DNA of 64,000 bases from Nitrospira sp. MA-1 (GCA_032139905.1 JAQJDB010000003.1:62001-126000), one strand, 5' to 3'. Counted from the stretch's first letter, positions 9,901-19,266 are shown. Made by a program: numbers and translations. The notes: a model not told the origin generated them from the sequence alone.

Positions 9901-10311
9901 CTAGGTACCATCCGGCCGAGAGAATGGAGTGTTCTCAGCGGGAAAGGCTTTCCAATACCCTCGCGCAAGCAAGCCCCATCCCACCAGAAAACACAGGCCT
10001 CCCAAAGGCGTGATCATCCCCAATCCGCGCACACCGGAAATGGACATGACATAAAGGCTTCCTGAAAACAACACGATGCCCAGGGAAAAGGCCCAACCTG
10101 CCCATCTGAACTGGCGAAGGGGAACATTCGCCAGACTCAATCCAGCACCAAGAATGGCCAAGGCATGGATCAAATGATACCGGACACCAGTTTCAAAGGC
10201 CGCCAACATCTGTTCCGAAAGAAATGGCTTGAGTCCATGCGCGCCAAAAGCGCCAATTGCGACACCAAGGAAAGCCATCAGCGCCCCACTCATCAGTATT
10301 TGCCGTGCCAT
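9901..10311 (-). CDS. DUF423 small membrane protein
   Basis: Predicted inner-membrane protein of 136 aa with four membrane segments. It begins MARQILMSGALMAFLGVAIG, and the DUF423 (YgdD-type) pattern GAFGAHGL, FETGVRYHLIHALA, FSGSLY and ITPLGGLCFLVGW is clear. No biochemical role is established for the family. The frame extends to 10419, but AAAGGA sits 8 bases before ATG 10311 and the family starts there. It is 46 bp downstream of the DUF2061 gene. Confidence 0.88.
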   Translation of the reverse strand: MARQILMSGALMAFLGVAIGAFGAHGLKPFLSEQMLAAFETGVRYHLIHALAILGAGLSLANVPLRQFRWAGWAFSLGIVLFSGSLYVMSISGVRGLGMITPLGGLCFLVGWGLLARGYWKAFPAENTPFSRPDGT

Positions 10312-10357
10312 ATCATTTATCCTTTTGTGATGAAAGAAAATATCATTCATGGAGAAA

Positions 10358-10579
10358 CTATGGAGAACTGGTTGTCGGATATATCCGCCCCCAGTGAATT
10401 TTTTGCCAGACTCGCTCATGGACCCAATATAAAAATATTTTCGTGACCAATTCCGTCAGGCCAACGGAAGCGGCAAGAAGGAGTTCACCCGAAAAAATAA
10501 ACACCAGGAGAGTGGTATCCAAGGTACCCACTGCCCGCCAACTTATGCCTTTCACCACACTACGCCAATGAGTTTCCAT
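10358..10579 (-). CDS. DUF2061 membrane protein
   Basis: Small predicted membrane protein of 73 aa. It matches the DUF2061 family: KGISWRAVGTLDTTLLVFIFSGE, then GLTELVTKIFLYWVHERVW, giving two membrane segments and the conserved KxxSWRxxGTxDT start. The function is unknown, although in other genomes the family can be fused or adjacent to sulfate-activation genes; none is present here. It lies between an Rrf2 regulator gene and the DUF423 gene, all on one strand, and may be controlled by that regulator. Confidence 0.8.
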   Translation of the reverse strand: METHWRSVVKGISWRAVGTLDTTLLVFIFSGELLLAASVGLTELVTKIFLYWVHERVWQKIHWGRIYPTTSSP

Positions 10580-10631
10580 AGGTTCCTCTTATCGTTGACC
10601 TTGCCGCATGACGACAGCAAAAAAAGACTGG

Positions 10632-11141
10632 CTAAAATTGACTATCCGACGACTTCTGTTTCTTCTGTGTTGCACCTGACACTGGTGGTGTTTTCAGATT
10701 GAGTAGTGCCCCTCCCTTCTGGGGAAATACAAAATCTTCCAAAGTGTAATGATCAAGGACCGACGCGATTGCGTTCCGAACATCCAGCATGATGCGCTGA
10801 ATTGGACATGTCTTCGTTGCCGCATGGGGACAATCCCGGCATTTCTGATAGGCCGTCTGACTCACACAGGCAATTGGTGCCAGCGGACCATCCAGAAGGC
10901 GAATAATCTGCCCCAATGTCACTTCCCGTGGCGACTTAATTAAAAACACCCCGCCATGGGCACCACGACGACTCCCGATGAGCCCGGCGTTTTTCAACGA
11001 CAACAAAATCATTTCCAGAAAACCCAATGGAATATTCTGCCGCTCAGCCAGGGATTTCCGTTGCACGAGTCCATGCCCGAACTCTTGAGTCAGCTCGGTC
11101 ATGGCCCGCAAGGCATACTCGCTTTTTTTAGAAAATCGCAT
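10632..11141 (-). CDS. Rrf2-family transcription regulator with four-cysteine cluster
   Basis: DNA-binding regulator of 169 aa. The winged helix lies in residues 1-75 (KSEYALRAMTELTQ, GSRRGAHGGVFLIKSP). Cys92, Cys101, Cys104 and Cys112 then form the region where Rrf2 proteins such as IscR and NsrR bind an Fe-S cluster. The C-terminal tail is basic. The start codon lies inside one of three GCATAAT motifs and no ribosome binding site is visible, so it may be autoregulated and poorly translated or near-leaderless. Candidate targets are its own gene and the DUF2061/DUF423 genes downstream. The effector (Fe-S status, NO or cysteine) cannot be assigned. Confidence 0.85.
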   Translation of the reverse strand: MRFSKKSEYALRAMTELTQEFGHGLVQRKSLAERQNIPLGFLEMILLSLKNAGLIGSRRGAHGGVFLIKSPREVTLGQIIRLLDGPLAPIACVSQTAYQKCRDCPHAATKTCPIQRIMLDVRNAIASVLDHYTLEDFVFPQKGGALLNLKTPPVSGATQKKQKSSDSQF

Positions 11142-11187
11142 AATACTACATAAAGTTAACTAATATTATGCAGATTAAAGCATAATG
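11138..11187 (-). promoter_or_regulatory. Operator candidate of the Rrf2 gene
   Basis: GCATAATA at 11138-11145 forms an inverted repeat with TATTATGC at 11164-11171 (18-bp spacer), and a further GCATAATG lies at 11180-11187. The left arm overlaps the Rrf2 start codon. Repeated, symmetric AT-rich half-sites at the promoter fit autoregulation. Confidence 0.5.
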
Positions 11188-11586
11188 CCCTTTTCATTTT
11201 CTATCCCGAACCTGAATTTCCAAACACAGGTTATCAAAAAAGCCGTCCACCATTGGCAGTTTGTTGACGAAAGAACTGCCAACACACACAATCACCGTTG
11301 AAGAAAAGTTAAAGAATGCCCTCAGGCAAATGAGCTCCTCCTGGCGCATTGTGACCAAAAGAAAATTTGCGACAAGGAGGTTTTAGCTTTCAGAAGACCA
11401 GTGCCCGAAAATTGATGGGAATCCCGTCGCGATCAGAAAGACACACCTGGTCAGTCAGGTGAGAAATGGATCTATCTGGCTTCGAATAGAAATGAGGAAA
11501 TTTTTAAAACCTGGTGGAAGTGAGAAGAGAATTCTCGAACCGGAACCCGCGAATTGAGTTGCCGAGCGGCAAGACGCAAATAAAAA
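11188..11586. other. Gene-free region
   Basis: About 400 bp between the Rrf2 promoter and tRNA-Ala. An AAGGAGG occurs near 11376 with no usable start codon after it. I see no gene, terminator or repeat I can support. Confidence 0.5.
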
Positions 11587-11662
11587 TGGTGGAGGGCACG
11601 GGAGTTGAACCCGCGACCCCTACGTTGCGAACGTAGTGCTCTCCCAACTGAGCTAGCCCCCC
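11587..11662 (-). tRNA. tRNA-Ala (CGC anticodon)
   Basis: A 76-nt cloverleaf on the minus strand with encoded CCA. The acceptor stem GGGGGGC/GCCCTCC contains the G3:U70 pair that defines alanine tRNAs. The anticodon stem CTACG/CGTAG closes loop TTCGCAA, anticodon CGC, reading GCG. The T arm GCGGG-TTCAACT-CCCGT is intact. Confidence 0.95.
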
Positions 11663-11768
11663 ACACTTGAGATTCCTGCTATATGCAGCGTTGGAAAAAA
11701 GAAAATCTTATGTATTGAAAAATATCGAAGGATTATAACTGACTATTAGTCGTGTTGCCATCGCTGAT

Positions 11769-12443
11769 CTATTTTTTTTGTGTACCTCCCGATCCACTCA
11801 TCCTCTCTTTAATCGATTCGTCATTGGAAAGAATGTGAACCTGACGCCCTTCCAGATTTAATCGTTGTTGTGCCATCAATTGAAGAGCTTGAGGATAACA
11901 TTCATGCTCTTTCTCCAATATACGGGCGGATAAGGATTCCACCGTATCCCCTTCAAGAATGGGCACGGCGGCTTGCACAATAATCGGCCCTTCGTCGACC
12001 CCTTCCGTCACCAAATGCACCGTGCAACCGCTCACTTTTGTTCCCCACTCCAAGGCTTGGCGCTGCGCATCGAGTCCTGGAAACGCCGGCAGGAGTGAGG
12101 GATGAATATTAAAAATCTTCGATGGGTACATCCGAATTAAGGCGGGGGTCACAATCCGCATATATCCTGCCAGGGCCACATATTCCACTCCATGTTGCCG
12201 AAGAAGGGCACCCATAGCCAGATCATAGGCTTCGCGAGGGTTGGTCTCCTGGGCAAAAGGCTTTGGATCTAGATAGATCGTAGGAACGCCCCGCTCTTTC
12301 GCCCGCTCCATCCCCGCGGCATTGAGCTTGTTGCTGGCTACGACCTTGAGAGTCGCATCCAATGCGCCCCGATCAATGGCATCTAGAATTGCGACAAGGT
12401 TTGATCCCCGGCCGGAGATTAAGACTCCAAGTGCAAGCGACAC
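11769..12443 (-). CDS. purN: Phosphoribosylglycinamide formyltransferase
   Basis: Transfers a formyl group from 10-formyl-THF to GAR, the third step of purine synthesis. At 224 aa it is slightly longer than the usual 190-215 because of a polar C-terminal tail. LISGRGSNL lies at the N-terminus, the catalytic NIHPSLLPAFPG carries Asn and His, and GVDEGPII carries the catalytic Asp. It follows purM after 12 bp, so the two consecutive pathway enzymes are co-expressed. The start at ATG 12443 fits the family's N-terminus. Confidence 0.96.
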   Translation of the reverse strand: MSLALGVLISGRGSNLVAILDAIDRGALDATLKVVASNKLNAAGMERAKERGVPTIYLDPKPFAQETNPREAYDLAMGALLRQHGVEYVALAGYMRIVTPALIRMYPSKIFNIHPSLLPAFPGLDAQRQALEWGTKVSGCTVHLVTEGVDEGPIIVQAAVPILEGDTVESLSARILEKEHECYPQALQLMAQQRLNLEGRQVHILSNDESIKERMSGSGGTQKK

Positions 12444-12455
12444 AGTTTCAACCTT

Positions 12456-13493
12456 CTAATGCGAATAATAAAGTTTTGGCTCAGAAGACGGCCGCTCTCG
12501 AACCTCTCCAATGACCCAGCCTGTCATCCCTTGTTCCTGAACTATGTCCAATATCCGACTGGTTTCTTCATGGGGGCTCACCACGACCAGACCAATGCCC
12601 ATGTTAAACACGCGAAACATTTCGTCTTGATCAATGGCACCTGCTTCTTGAAGAACTGTGAACAACGAGAGTGGCGCCCACGTGCTTCGATCGATGACCG
12701 CTTGGCAGGACTCCGGAATGACGCGTGGCACATTCCCGGTAATTCCACCACCGGTGATATGCGCCAGACCATGCAATCGGCTCTTCGACAATAAGGCTTT
12801 GACTAGTTTCACGTAAATAAGAGTCGGCTTGAGTAATGCCTCTCCGACCGTGCCACGCAGACCGGGTACCCGGGTCTCAGGAGACCACTCCTTCAGCTCA
12901 AGCACCACTCTACGCGCCAAAGAATAGCCATTACTATGAAGGCCACTCGACCCGACTCCAATCAACACATCCCCGTGTTTAATTTTTTCCGGGCCCAACA
13001 TCTCGGACCGTTCCACCACCCCTACCGCAAAACCGGCCAGATCGTATTCTCCCTTCGGGTAACATGACGGCATTTCTGCGGTTTCTCCACCGATTAAGGC
13101 ACAACCGGCTTGGCGGCATCCCTCGGCAATTCCCTGAATAATCGCTTCTCCGACTTCCACTTCTAAATGACCCGTCGCGAGATAATCCAGGAAAAAGAGC
13201 GGCTCCGCTCCGCTCACAATGATGTCGTTGACGCACATCGCGACCAAATCAATTCCGATCGAATCATGTCGATTCATCGAGGTGGCCATCTTGACCTTGG
13301 TCCCGACGCCATCCGTCCCGGACACCAGAATCGGCTCACGATAGCGGTCGGAAGGAAATCGAAAGAGGCCCCCGAACCCTCCGATGTCTCCCAAGACTTC
13401 AGGACGGAAGGTGGACCGAACCATAGGACCAATTCGTTTGACAAATTCATCGCCTCGTTGAATATCTACTCCCGCTTCTCGATAGGTGGCCAT
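12456..13493 (-). CDS. purM: Phosphoribosylformylglycinamidine cyclo-ligase (AIR synthetase)
   Basis: Closes FGAM to aminoimidazole ribotide with ATP in purine synthesis. At 345 aa it has the family length. It begins TYREAGVDIQRGDEFVKRI, with the ATP-binding loop GTDGVGTK, CVNDIIVSGAEPLFFLDY, GGETAEMP and the C-terminal HITGGGITGN. It lies 9 bp downstream of the rlmD-like gene and 12 bp upstream of purN, inside a minus-strand run that starts with the ntrY/ntrX pair. Confidence 0.97.
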   Translation of the reverse strand: MATYREAGVDIQRGDEFVKRIGPMVRSTFRPEVLGDIGGFGGLFRFPSDRYREPILVSGTDGVGTKVKMATSMNRHDSIGIDLVAMCVNDIIVSGAEPLFFLDYLATGHLEVEVGEAIIQGIAEGCRQAGCALIGGETAEMPSCYPKGEYDLAGFAVGVVERSEMLGPEKIKHGDVLIGVGSSGLHSNGYSLARRVVLELKEWSPETRVPGLRGTVGEALLKPTLIYVKLVKALLSKSRLHGLAHITGGGITGNVPRVIPESCQAVIDRSTWAPLSLFTVLQEAGAIDQDEMFRVFNMGIGLVVVSPHEETSRILDIVQEQGMTGWVIGEVRERPSSEPKLYYSH

Positions 13494-13502
13494 GGCGTAT
13501 CC

Positions 13503-14918
13503 TTAATCTTTGTCGACCGGTTCAGGTGCTGAAAGCGTCAATTCAACTAATGTTTCGAGATGTGCCGTCTGGGGAAACATATCAAAGGGTTGCATGCGCT
13601 GAATGGTATAGCCCTTTTCACATAACGATTTAATATCCCGGGCCAATGACGGGGCGTCGCAAGAAAGATAGAACAGTCTGGGGACTTGCAAGACTCCCAA
13701 GCGATCCACAACTTTTGGATTGAGCCCCGCACGCGGAGGATCCAGGAGGATAACATCGTAGGCGCCGGATTTGACAGTCATGAGATAGGATTCGACCGAA
13801 CTGATTCGCACACGACACCCTGTAATCTCATTAATACGCAGGGACTCACGGGCATCGTGGATGGCAAACGGATTCCCCTCCACACAGGTCACGTGAGCAC
13901 CCTGGCTCGCGAGGCTGAGACCTAAAGGGCCGGTTCCAGCATACAACTCCAAAATTCGTTGCCCTTTCAGATGACCCAGCCACTCCCCTACCATCTTCCC
14001 CAACAATTGAAAGACGTTCCAGTTGGCCTGCATAAATGATCGATACCCCATTTTCAGGCGCAATCCTCGGAAGGCTTCCCAGACATGATCCGCTCCTCGC
14101 ACAATGGGCTCATGCCGCAAACGGTGCCTCGAATCATGTTCTGGTGCATCCGCGCGTTCATAAATCCAGCCCTTGATGTTGGGAATCTCAGAACAGGCAT
14201 TCATCAGACGCTCGACATGTTCTTTGGTCACGGCTCGACCGCGGAATACCAACAGCCCCACCTCTTCCAGTTGGGACCATCGGATTTCCACACTCTCCAA
14301 ATTCATCCCATCAATAACCAAGGAGCGAAGGCTAGACCGGACAGCATCAATAACCGATCGCATCTTATCGTCCACCAAAAAGCATGTGTCAACCGGTAGC
14401 AGTTGCTGAGTCCCTGATTCAAAAAATCCCAGGAATAATCCGTCCGGTCCCCCCCCGATTCCCAGGCGCAGGACCTGCCGATAGCCATAGGGCCTCGGAG
14501 ACGGGATCACTGGAGAAATCGGTACATCGAAAATTTTTCCAATCCGACGAAGGGTATCTTCCAGAATCAATCGTTTTTGAGAAAGTTGTTCTTCGTATTG
14601 CACATGCTGAAGCTGGCATCCCCCACATCGCCCGACGACCGGACAGGGTGGAACTACACGGCTCTCAGCCGGATCCTGGACCTGGAGTATCTTCCCCCGG
14701 CTCACGCCTTTGCGACGACTGAGTATCTCCACCTGTACGGATTCACCGGGAATGCCACCGGCACACAACACCACCTGGCCATTCAGTCGTCCGAGACTGA
14801 ATCCGCCTGCCACCAGTTTTTCAATCTGGAAAGGATGGGAAGATCCGGGAGACAACGTTTCAGTAGAAGAGGGAGAAGGAGTCCTGCGAGGCTTAATGTT
14901 CGGGCCGGAGTTCAACAT
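13503..14918 (-). CDS. rlmD: 23S rRNA (uracil-5-)-methyltransferase, RlmD/TrmA family
   Basis: SAM-dependent uridine C5 methyltransferase of 471 aa, acting on rRNA or tRNA. A TRAM-like beta barrel occupies residues 30-90 (EKLVAGGFSLGRLNGQVVL). CPVVGRCGGCQLQH gives the CX5CX2C part of the 4Fe-4S site. The SAM fold contains ELYAGTGPLGLSLA and LLDPPRAGL. The catalytic cysteine lies in LSCDAPSLARD and the base glutamate in TAHLETLVEL. The start overlaps the 3' end of the ntrX-like gene by 26 bp, implying translational coupling. Target position (1939, 747 or tRNA 54) cannot be told from sequence. Confidence 0.88.
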   Translation of the reverse strand: MLNSGPNIKPRRTPSPSSTETLSPGSSHPFQIEKLVAGGFSLGRLNGQVVLCAGGIPGESVQVEILSRRKGVSRGKILQVQDPAESRVVPPCPVVGRCGGCQLQHVQYEEQLSQKRLILEDTLRRIGKIFDVPISPVIPSPRPYGYRQVLRLGIGGGPDGLFLGFFESGTQQLLPVDTCFLVDDKMRSVIDAVRSSLRSLVIDGMNLESVEIRWSQLEEVGLLVFRGRAVTKEHVERLMNACSEIPNIKGWIYERADAPEHDSRHRLRHEPIVRGADHVWEAFRGLRLKMGYRSFMQANWNVFQLLGKMVGEWLGHLKGQRILELYAGTGPLGLSLASQGAHVTCVEGNPFAIHDARESLRINEITGCRVRISSVESYLMTVKSGAYDVILLDPPRAGLNPKVVDRLGVLQVPRLFYLSCDAPSLARDIKSLCEKGYTIQRMQPFDMFPQTAHLETLVELTLSAPEPVDKD

Positions 14919-16266
14919 GAAGTAACTTAATCTTTCTGTGTAAATGACTACGCTCGATTTTCAATTCATCAGCGGTTTTGGAGACATTCCAATTATTCTC
15001 CCTGAGTTTTAGAGAAATGACTTCACGCTCAAAGGCATTACGGGCTTCCCGGAGTGAGTCATAGTTGGTCCCCACGGCCAAAGAGGGCACTCCGCTAGGC
15101 GCCCGGCCCTGGAGAAACATCTCAACATCCGCCGCATCAATGATTGTCTTCGGCACCATGATGAGTAAACGCTCAATCAAATTCCGGAGTTCCCGAATAT
15201 TTCCAGGCCAATCATGCCGTTGCAACGCCTCCATGCCCTGCGGACTGAACTCTTTAGGTTTTATACCCTGCTCTTCCGAATGAAGTCGCAAAAAATGCTG
15301 CGCGAGTTCAGGGATATCATCACGACGCTCCTTCAGGGTCGGAACCACAATCGGCAGAACATTTAACCGGTAATAGAGATCTTCACGGAAGGTCCCTTTT
15401 CCAATTTCTTCCGACAAATCTTTATTGGATGCAGCAATGACCCGGACCTGAACATTGATAAGTTTTGTTCCGCCAACCCGTGTAAATTGTTGCTCTTGAA
15501 GGGCACGCAACACTTTGGCTTGCGTGGCCAGACTCATGTCCCCGATTTCATCTAAAAACAGAGTTCCCCCGTCAGCCAGCTCAAACTTGCCACGTTTCAT
15601 TGAGCTGGCGCCACTGAAAGCCCCTTTTTCATGACCGAATAATTCACTCTCGATCAACGTTTCCGGAATCGCGGCACAATTGATTTCCACAAAGGAACGA
15701 TTATGCCGTGGGCTCTGCAAATGAATGGCGCGGGCGACAAGTTCCTTCCCTGTCCCATTGGCCCCGGCAATCAACACACGACTATTGGCTGGAGCCGCCA
15801 TCGCAATCAGTTCGCGAAGCCGCTCCATAGCAGGGGAAGAACCCACCAATTCAAATCGCCGCTCCACCTGAATCCTGAGATTCAGGTTTTCCTCTTCCAG
15901 CTTGCGTTGGTGCAAGGCATTTCGCACCAAAATCGTGACTTTTTCTAAATCTAAGGGTTTCTCTAAATAATCATAAGCGCCCAGTTTTGTGGATTTAACA
16001 GCGGTTTCAATGGATCCATGCCCGGACATCATCACAACTAAGATGTTGGGAAACTGGGTACGCAATCGCTTCAACGTCTCCAGCCCATCCATCTCCGGCA
16101 TCCAGATATCCAAAATGACCAAGTCCGGGACCTCACTTCGGACAATCTTGAGCGCCTCCAGGCCGCTCTTCGCCACCAGGACTTGATAGCCTTCATCCTC
16201 AAGAATGCTGCTTAAGGTATTGAGAATGGCTGGTTCGTCATCAATCAGGCAAATGGTCTCGGCCAC
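14893..16266 (-). CDS. ntrX: Sigma-54-dependent response regulator, NtrX-like
   Basis: Two-component activator of 457 aa. The receiver domain lies in residues 1-120, with phosphoacceptor Asp in VILDIWMPEMDGLETL. The AAA+ domain lies near 140-375, with Walker A GANGTGKE, the sigma-54 loop as GAFSGA rather than the standard GAFTGA, Walker B GGTLFLDEIG and R-finger segment FREDLYYRLNVL. A Fis-type helix-turn-helix (NNWNVSKTADELKIERSHLHRKI) ends the protein. It lies downstream of the ntrY-like kinase and is its likely partner. It is the only sigma-54 activator in the window and could act at glnA. Confidence 0.9.
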   Translation of the reverse strand: MAETICLIDDEPAILNTLSSILEDEGYQVLVAKSGLEALKIVRSEVPDLVILDIWMPEMDGLETLKRLRTQFPNILVVMMSGHGSIETAVKSTKLGAYDYLEKPLDLEKVTILVRNALHQRKLEEENLNLRIQVERRFELVGSSPAMERLRELIAMAAPANSRVLIAGANGTGKELVARAIHLQSPRHNRSFVEINCAAIPETLIESELFGHEKGAFSGASSMKRGKFELADGGTLFLDEIGDMSLATQAKVLRALQEQQFTRVGGTKLINVQVRVIAASNKDLSEEIGKGTFREDLYYRLNVLPIVVPTLKERRDDIPELAQHFLRLHSEEQGIKPKEFSPQGMEALQRHDWPGNIRELRNLIERLLIMVPKTIIDAADVEMFLQGRAPSGVPSLAVGTNYDSLREARNAFEREVISLKLRENNWNVSKTADELKIERSHLHRKIKLLHVELRPEH

Positions 16267-16368
16267 AATACGACCTCCATCGGGTGTGTAATGAGTGGTC
16301 CTTCACGTGTGTCTTGCAAAACGACCCTTCCGGAGAAAAGACTGTCCAGCCACTGACGTTCTCCTCCC

Positions 16369-18687
16369 CTACAACGGCAACTCGAATGTAAATAACGCAC
16401 CTTTTGGATGATGATTCTCGGCATGAATGGTCCCGTTGTGATCGGAGATTATACGATGCACAATGGCTAATCCCAACCCTGTACCCGTTCGCTTTTTTGA
16501 AAAATACGGCACGAACAACATTTTGTGATCATCCGGCTGAATACCAATCCCTTCATCTGCCACTCTGACTACGGCCCGATGCCGGCGCCAATCGCACTCG
16601 GTCGTCACCCAAAGACGGCCGTGATCATTCATGGCCTGAATCGCATTATCAAATAAATTGACCAGCACCCGGTGCATCTGCTCCGGATCGCAATTCAGGG
16701 AGGGAAGGCCTTCATCTAATTCGACAATAAATTCAATATCCCGATGAGCCCCCGTATAGAGGGAGATCACTTTCTCAATAATGTCATGGAGTGAAGTCTT
16801 CCGCATCTGAGGAAGCGGCATTCTGGCATATTTTGAAAACTCATCGACCATCCCCTTTAACCGTGTAACTTCGCTAATGATGACCCCGGTAGCTTGATCG
16901 AAAATTTCATCAAACCCTGTAGATTTTTCTGCGTATTTTTTTCGCAAACGTTGGGCAGACAATTGAATCGGGGTTAACGGATTCTTAATTTCGTGAGCAA
17001 TGCGTTGCGCCACTTCCTGCCAGGCCGCTGTTTTCTGCGCCTTAATGAATTCCGTCCGATCTTCAAAGACAAACACAAAGCCCAGGTCCAAGCCGGCCTC
17101 GTTTTGCATTCTGGAAATATTAAGGCCTACGGTCAAGAGGCGCCCGTTGGGTGTTTCCATCTGGCCATCCATGGACACACTTTCCGTCTGTTCCTGGAGC
17201 ATCTGGTCATAGGCTTTCTGAAACAATTGCAGGTTGAAGGACTTGAACGCGTCATGGACCGGTCGTCCGCGCAAATCGTCTCCCTTCACTCCCATAATCC
17301 GCTCTGCAGAGGGGTTAACGGTAGAGATCAGACCGGCCATATCGATCGATAGCACTCCGGCAGCAATGGTTTCCACCACCGCTTCGGTGTAGGCCCGCCG
17401 TTGATCGATCTCCACATTGGATCGTACGAGTGACATATTCACTTCTTCCAAACTGGTTTTACTGGTACGCAAATCAGCCGTCATGCGATTAAACGATTGG
17501 ACCAACGTCCCGATTTCATCCGTCGCCTTGACGTCGATTTTCACATCCAAATTACCCTTGGCAACCGCCTCGGTCCCTTCAGCCAATCGTTGAATGGGGA
17601 CGGTAATCCCTCGGGCAACATAAAATCCAAACCAGGTGGCGCCAAATAAAATCAGCACAGTCACCACAGCCACAAATAAGTAGGCTCCCCCCTTGATCGG
17701 ATTTTTCATGGATAGAATCTGCCGATATTCCTCAAATTGTTTGGCAATCCCATCCATTTTCATCACCAAAGCTTCCGGCACATAGGACGACACCACCACG
17801 ACGCCAAACACCCGGTCCGCTTGACCATTCCCTCGAATCGGCGCTGCCGCCCGAATAAGTTTCCCCACCGGAGCTTCCTGGGCTGATGACATTGGCTGAC
17901 CCGTATCTAATACATGGAGCACCAATTGCCCCACAGGCAGGCTCAACACCGCATCAGACAATTTGGGATCCATCATGCGGGCCAGGGTTTCCATTTTTGG
18001 CGAAAAGACCTCCACCCCCGCTAGATGATATTCCTGCTGCATGCGGGCCATGATGGCTCGCAATAATTCCCGATGTTCCGGTTTTAAAATATCTTCCCGG
18101 AAAATTTCTTTACTGATGGCGCGCGCCGTATCCGCGGTTAATGACTCACGCTCCTCCTGATAGAGATGCGCGACTTCTTCCGAATCCCGTAAGACATGCA
18201 TGATCTGATCATTAAACCACACGTCGATGACTTCACTGATGACCCCACTCGCCACCAAGGCCAGTAGCACGGTGGGGATCAGGGCAAAGCCGATAAAGGC
18301 CGCGACCAACTTTGACCGGAACCCCTTCCCCAGCAGCTTATGCCGCTTTTCGAAAAAAGCTCGAATTAAATTTCGAGACAAGAGGAGGGTGAGCGCCACC
18401 AACCCCACGCTATCCAGGTACACCAGAAATAGCACCAGGGCATAGCTGGGACTCGGAAGAATCGAATCCGGTTGCAGAGGACCTGATAAGCCATACCGCG
18501 CGTAATAGAGGGTGAGGGCCAGACAGGGTAGGAGTAAGACCAGCACGATCCAGACCGGTCTATAATGATGCCGTTTCTGTTTTGATGAAGAACTATGAGA
18601 GGGGATACCCGACTCGATGGACGCAGGCGGTGGCCCCGTTCGAGGAAATTTCCGGGATTCAGTGGGCGGTTCTGAAAGAAGGTTCAC
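16369..18687 (-). CDS. ntrY: Sensor histidine kinase, NtrY-like
   Basis: Membrane sensor kinase of 772 aa. Membrane segments near 45-65, 80-105 and 125-150 precede a long extracytoplasmic region (about 150-325). A further membrane segment lies near 335-360, followed by HAMP, a PAS domain near 430-540, and HisKA with phospho-His in AHEIKNPLTPIQLSAQRL. HATPase boxes are DNAIQAMNDHG, VADEGIGI and KRTGTGLGLAI. The layout matches NtrY. It sits 102 bp upstream of the ntrX-like gene. The stimulus is not known; nitrogen or redox state is usual for the family. The start is a GTG without a clear ribosome binding site. Confidence 0.9.
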   Translation of the reverse strand: MNLLSEPPTESRKFPRTGPPPASIESGIPSHSSSSKQKRHHYRPVWIVLVLLLPCLALTLYYARYGLSGPLQPDSILPSPSYALVLFLVYLDSVGLVALTLLLSRNLIRAFFEKRHKLLGKGFRSKLVAAFIGFALIPTVLLALVASGVISEVIDVWFNDQIMHVLRDSEEVAHLYQEERESLTADTARAISKEIFREDILKPEHRELLRAIMARMQQEYHLAGVEVFSPKMETLARMMDPKLSDAVLSLPVGQLVLHVLDTGQPMSSAQEAPVGKLIRAAAPIRGNGQADRVFGVVVVSSYVPEALVMKMDGIAKQFEEYRQILSMKNPIKGGAYLFVAVVTVLILFGATWFGFYVARGITVPIQRLAEGTEAVAKGNLDVKIDVKATDEIGTLVQSFNRMTADLRTSKTSLEEVNMSLVRSNVEIDQRRAYTEAVVETIAAGVLSIDMAGLISTVNPSAERIMGVKGDDLRGRPVHDAFKSFNLQLFQKAYDQMLQEQTESVSMDGQMETPNGRLLTVGLNISRMQNEAGLDLGFVFVFEDRTEFIKAQKTAAWQEVAQRIAHEIKNPLTPIQLSAQRLRKKYAEKSTGFDEIFDQATGVIISEVTRLKGMVDEFSKYARMPLPQMRKTSLHDIIEKVISLYTGAHRDIEFIVELDEGLPSLNCDPEQMHRVLVNLFDNAIQAMNDHGRLWVTTECDWRRHRAVVRVADEGIGIQPDDHKMLFVPYFSKKRTGTGLGLAIVHRIISDHNGTIHAENHHPKGALFTFELPL

Positions 18688-18864
18688 GGCATGTCAGTCG
18701 GAGAATAACACCCAAGGGCTAGACAACTATGATCATTATTGATCAAGAACGGTATCTTCGCAAGGTGCGACCACATACCCACTGTCGATCTGCCTGTCTG
18801 CCTAAAGCCGAAAGAAGAAGCACTCGCCCGGAAGTTTGTGGGAAGGAAAAGGGTTCGCCAGCAA

Positions 18865-19266
18865 TTAGGGGGAAACCATACTGCCCTTACCTGACGTTAA
18901 ACTGACATATTTCATCCGCAGAGTGTAGAGCATATCTCCTAAGACGGACGCTTCTTCCGACGACAGATTTCCTTTAGTCTTCTCTTCCAGCAAGGATAAG
19001 ATATCCACAATTTCCTTGGCTTGTGGAAGATTCACGGGAGGTGGGGGCTGTTGAGGATCCAAAGTCTCTCCCATCAGCATGAGAGAAGAGGTTCCGAGAG
19101 AAAAGACAAATGATGAAAATGACAATGGAGGATGAGGTGCATGGGGTGATTCCGCCGAAGAAACGGGTTCCGCCGCTGAAGTTTTTGCCTCCGGGGGTGG
19201 GGAAGCCTCCGGCTCCGATCGCCCTCGTTTATCCCGAATTACGAAACCTTGTTCTTCTTCGCTCAT
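18865..19266 (-). CDS. DUF1844 protein
   Basis: Cytoplasmic protein of 133 aa. A low-complexity acidic/proline N-terminus (residues 1-48) leads into the DUF1844 core: FSSFVFSLGTSSLMLMGE, then PQAKEIVDILSLLEEKTKGNLSSEEASVLGDMLYTLRMKYV. The function of the family is not established. GAGGAGG lies 7 bases before the ATG. It is divergent from mazG across 130 bp. Confidence 0.85.
   Translation of the reverse strand: MSEEEQGFVIRDKRGRSEPEASPPPEAKTSAAEPVSSAESPHAPHPPLSFSSFVFSLGTSSLMLMGETLDPQQPPPPVNLPQAKEIVDILSLLEEKTKGNLSSEEASVLGDMLYTLRMKYVSLTSGKGSMVSP

Noticed and set aside
11472-11666. 65-codon open frame over tRNA-Ala
   Set aside because: The translation comes largely from the tRNA itself, a common false ORF.
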